Position numbers and translations under genes: made by a program. This document shows positions 6,437 to 8,338 of a stretch of DNA of 8,338 nucleotides, piece by piece. The DNA comes from an uncultured Bacillota bacterium. GTDB taxonomy: Bacteria > Bacillota > Clostridia > Peptostreptococcales > Anaerovoracaceae. Position 1 is the first letter of the stretch, and each line of letters opens with the position of its first letter. The DNA lies in NCBI GenBank assembly GCA_902465215.1, contig CABQMM010000042.1:1-8338 (forward strand). The letters run 5' to 3'. The notes under the pieces are model-generated. The model was not told the origin of the DNA. It saw only the letters and a program-made list of their open reading frames with translations, and made no database searches.

Positions 6437-7463
6437 TTTTATATTTTTGACGCTCTGCATCGGCTTGACAATGTATTATGTGCTTCATGGGGAGGATTTT
6501 TCCGAAGTCGCAGAATATATTGAACACGCGAAGGGTGCGGAGTGGCTGGTCGGAATACTGCTCGTATTTGCGTTCATTTTAAGTGAATCGGTGATTATCT
6601 TTTACTTGATGGGGACTTTGAAAGAAAAGCCAAAGATGTCACATTGCTGCCTGTATTCCTTTGTTGGTTTTTTCTTTAGTCTGGTGACGCCGACGGCTTC
6701 GGGAGGACAGCCTATGCAGCTTGTTTTTATGAATAAAGATAAGCTTTCGGCGCATGTTTCCACAATTACGTTAATGATTGTTACAATCGCATATAAAGCG
6801 GTGCTGGTGCTTTTGGGGCTGTTTGTCCTTGTTTTCAGACCGGCAGTTGAGCTTCGGCTGCTGCGCCCGGCAATGCCATGGGTATATTTGGGTCTGGTAC
6901 TGAATGTAATCTGTGTATCTTTTATGCTTGCTGTGGTATGGTCGCCGGAAATCATGAAAAGCTTAGTGCAGTGGTTCGTCGGGATTATGAGAAAGCACCT
7001 GCATAAGACCGGGAAACAGGAAAGACTGGAGAGGCTGGAGGCAAAAGCCATCCGCTACATGGATGGATACAAGGAAACTTCGGTGTATATCCGTCAGCAT
7101 AAACAGGTGACACTGAATGTGCTGGGAATTACTTTGGTTCAGAGGTGTCTGCTGTTTGCGGTTACTTATGTGGTTTTGCGTTCCTTCGGGATTCACAGTC
7201 TTGGACTTGCAGATGTAATCATTCTGCAGGGTGCGATTTCACTGGCGGCTGATATGCTTCCGCTGCCGGGAGGGCTTGGAATCAGTGAACATTTATTTCA
7301 GTTAATTTTTTTGCCGGTATGCGGAGCGGGGTTAATCACGCCGGCGATGATTATAAGCAGGGGTTTGAGTTTTTATGCGCAGCTATTGATTAGTGCGGTT
7401 TTCACCGCGGTGGCGTATTTTCTGATATTTGGGAGGAGAGAGAAAAATGATAGGATTTTATAA
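6408..7463 (+). CDS. MprF/UPF0104-type flippase-like integral membrane protein
   Basis: This 351-residue polytopic protein matches the lysylphosphatidylglycerol synthase transmembrane (flippase) family. Two family signatures stand out: TPTASGGQP (94-102) in an early membrane helix and LPLPGGLGISE (284-294) near the C-terminus. Hydrophobic segments occur at about 8-26, 46-68, 82-97, 116-143, 158-178, 235-258, 268-283 and 322-342. A charged Lys/Arg/Glu-rich cytosolic stretch spans about 195-232. The soluble aminoacyl-transferase domain of full MprF is absent, so it cannot itself make lysyl-PG and more likely moves a lipid. The ATG follows an AGGGGG site (6398-6403) inside the end of the PAP2 gene (29-base overlap), and its own end overlaps pssA by 17 bases. 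Given the neighbours, PS or PE is a possible substrate, but that is inference. Confidence 0.9.
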   Translation: MKNRKKIVFNFIFLTLCIGLTMYYVLHGEDFSEVAEYIEHAKGAEWLVGILLVFAFILSESVIIFYLMGTLKEKPKMSHCCLYSFVGFFFSLVTPTASGGQPMQLVFMNKDKLSAHVSTITLMIVTIAYKAVLVLLGLFVLVFRPAVELRLLRPAMPWVYLGLVLNVICVSFMLAVVWSPEIMKSLVQWFVGIMRKHLHKTGKQERLERLEAKAIRYMDGYKETSVYIRQHKQVTLNVLGITLVQRCLLFAVTYVVLRSFGIHSLGLADVIILQGAISLAADMLPLPGGLGISEHLFQLIFLPVCGAGLITPAMIISRGLSFYAQLLISAVFTAVAYFLIFGRREKNDRIL

Positions 7464-8106
7464 CTACACGGTAATACTTACATATATGAGCTTGATTTCG
7501 GCGCTTACGGGAATGACATTTGCGCATGCGGGAATGTTCGGACCTGCGGTTTTCTGTTTGGCGCTTTCAGGCTTTTTTGATATGTTTGACGGAAAAGTTG
7601 CTCGCAGGAAGAAGGATCGAACCGATGACGAAAAACTCTTCGGTATTCAGCTTGATTCGCTCTGCGATGTGGTTGCGTTCGGCGCATTTCCGTCCTATCT
7701 CTGCTACTGCATGGGGGTGCAGGGCAGACTTGGCTTTTTGGCAGTTATGTTCTACTGCATCTGTGGCGTGATTCGTCTGGCATATTTCAATGTAATCGAG
7801 ACGAACAATTTCTTTTCGGAAGAGGAACACGAAAAAGTGTATTACGGGTTGCCGATTACTTCGATTGCGGTTATTCTGCCGCTTATATATCTGCTGAGGA
7901 TTCCGCTTACGGAGAAAGCTTTCAGCAGCGTGCTTCTGATTATGCTGCTTGCGGTGGGAATGCTGTTTATTTCCAATTTTAAGCTGAAAAAACCAAGTAA
8001 TAAAGTCTTATTCGCAATCTGCGCGGTTGTGGCATGTGCGCTGCTCTTTATGATGTTCTTCGCGGGCGGTCAGCATTTCGGCTTCGGCGGATTTGTCCGG
8101 GTTTAA
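7447..8106 (+). CDS. pssA: CDP-diacylglycerol-serine O-phosphatidyltransferase (phosphatidylserine synthase)
   Basis: PssA condenses CDP-diacylglycerol with L-serine to give phosphatidylserine and CMP at the membrane. I start it at ATG 7447, which has GGAGGAGAG directly upstream (7432-7440); an in-frame TTG at 7429 lacks a site. That gives 219 residues. The CDP-alcohol phosphotransferase motif is present: D45-x2-D48-G49-x2-A52-R53-x12-G66-x3-D70-x3-D74. All metal-binding aspartates are kept, but the gap after AR is 12 residues (RKKDRTDDEKLF) where the classic motif has 8. RLAYFN (110-115) and YGLPIT (133-138) are typical of serine-specific members, and about six membrane helices fill the rest. 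It overlaps the flippase-like gene by 17 bases and is followed by psd, fixing the pathway as PE synthesis. The serine specificity rests on these motifs and on the psd neighbour. Confidence 0.93.
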   Translation: MIGFYNYTVILTYMSLISALTGMTFAHAGMFGPAVFCLALSGFFDMFDGKVARRKKDRTDDEKLFGIQLDSLCDVVAFGAFPSYLCYCMGVQGRLGFLAVMFYCICGVIRLAYFNVIETNNFFSEEEHEKVYYGLPITSIAVILPLIYLLRIPLTEKAFSSVLLIMLLAVGMLFISNFKLKKPSNKVLFAICAVVACALLFMMFFAGGQHFGFGGFVRV

Positions 8107-8116
8107 AGGAGTGCTT

Positions 8117-8338
8117 ATGGAGTGCAGAAACAGAAACGGGCAGATTATCGCAGGCGGTGAGACGCAGGACGCTTTTTTGGAAAGACTTTATGGAACGAGT
8201 GCGGGCCGCGCGTTGCTGAAAATTCTGATTAAGCCATGGGTAAGCAGACTTGGCGGCACTGTTCTTTCCACGAAGCTTTCAAGCCTTGCGATTCCGAAAT
8301 TTATCAGGAATAACAAAATTGATATGAGTCAGTATGAA
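8117..8338 (+). CDS. psd: Phosphatidylserine decarboxylase, N-terminal part (runs off the window)
   Basis: Only the first 74 codons are present; the frame is open to the right edge. The start ATG at 8117 follows AAGGAG (8106-8111), which overlaps the pssA stop codon, so the two genes are tightly coupled. The opening MECRNRNGQIIAGGE, then FLERLYGTSAGRALLKIL, a VSRLGGTVLSTKLS stretch and IPKFIRNNKIDMSQYE resemble the N-terminus of clostridial Psd proteins. Psd is made as a proenzyme that self-cleaves to form a pyruvoyl group and decarboxylates phosphatidylserine to phosphatidylethanolamine. The self-cleavage motif lies near the C-terminus, outside the window, so activity cannot be judged here. 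The position directly after pssA supports the assignment strongly. Confidence 0.88.
   Translation, partial: MECRNRNGQIIAGGETQDAFLERLYGTSAGRALLKILIKPWVSRLGGTVLSTKLSSLAIPKFIRNNKIDMSQYE

Noticed and set aside
5636..6460. Long open frame of 274 codons on the minus strand opposite the PAP2 gene.
   Set aside because: Its translation is rich in Arg, His, Gln and Asn without a recognisable domain, and the plus strand carries PAP2 motifs, membrane helices and a ribosome binding site. It is a shadow frame.

Overview
The window looks like chromosomal DNA of an anaerobic Firmicute of the class Clostridia. All supported genes lie on the + strand. Evidence for the placement is the CIRCE-controlled groES-groEL operon, strong AAGGAGG-type ribosome binding sites, sigma-A-like promoters (TTGACA/TATAAT), clostridial-type PssA and Psd proteins, and an Rrf2 regulator beside cysK. 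Base composition appears moderate, with AT-rich intergenic regions. I cannot place it to genus; a family XIII-like (Anaerovoracaceae) relative is only a guess.

Layout. (1) 1-1763: a two-gene unit. The first gene encodes a P-loop ATPase with an Asp23/Gls24-like C-terminus. It overlaps by one base (TAATG) the gene for an OGG1-type 8-oxoguanine DNA glycosylase/AP lyase. (2) 1816-3936: the groESL chaperonin operon, with a consensus promoter, a perfect CIRCE operator for the repressor HrcA, groES, groEL and a UUCG-loop intrinsic terminator. (3) 4002-5030: a strong promoter with an inverted repeat at the predicted transcription start, followed by a cysteine synthase gene (cysK) broken near its 5' end by an out-of-frame internal deletion. 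(4) 5096-5632: an Rrf2-family regulator with three cysteines spaced like an Fe-S ligand set. Its promoter is overlapped by an inverted repeat with the same CCTAT...ATAGG arms as the one before cysK. (5) 5678-8338: a membrane-lipid operon, namely a PAP2-family membrane protein with a TTG start, an MprF/UPF0104-type flippase-like integral membrane protein, phosphatidylserine synthase (pssA), and the beginning of phosphatidylserine decarboxylase (psd), which runs off the window. These genes overlap or nearly abut.

How the genes work together. PssA and Psd form the two-step route CDP-diacylglycerol to phosphatidylserine to phosphatidylethanolamine. The co-transcribed PAP2 and flippase-like proteins probably remodel or translocate lipids in the same pathway, but their substrates cannot be read from sequence. 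The shared arms before cysK and rrf2 suggest that the Rrf2 protein controls both genes, linking cysteine or Fe-S status to cysteine synthesis. The cysK reading frame as given cannot make an intact enzyme. No intergenic stretch exceeds 300 bases; the longest (3847-4115) holds the groE terminator and the cysK promoter and inverted repeat. I saw no RNA genes, mobile elements or CRISPR arrays.

The items most worth a second look are the broken cysK, the paired operator-like repeats, the P-loop/Asp23-like fusion coupled to a DNA-repair gene, and the two well-formed translation starts of the Rrf2 gene. I see no convincing wholly new system.
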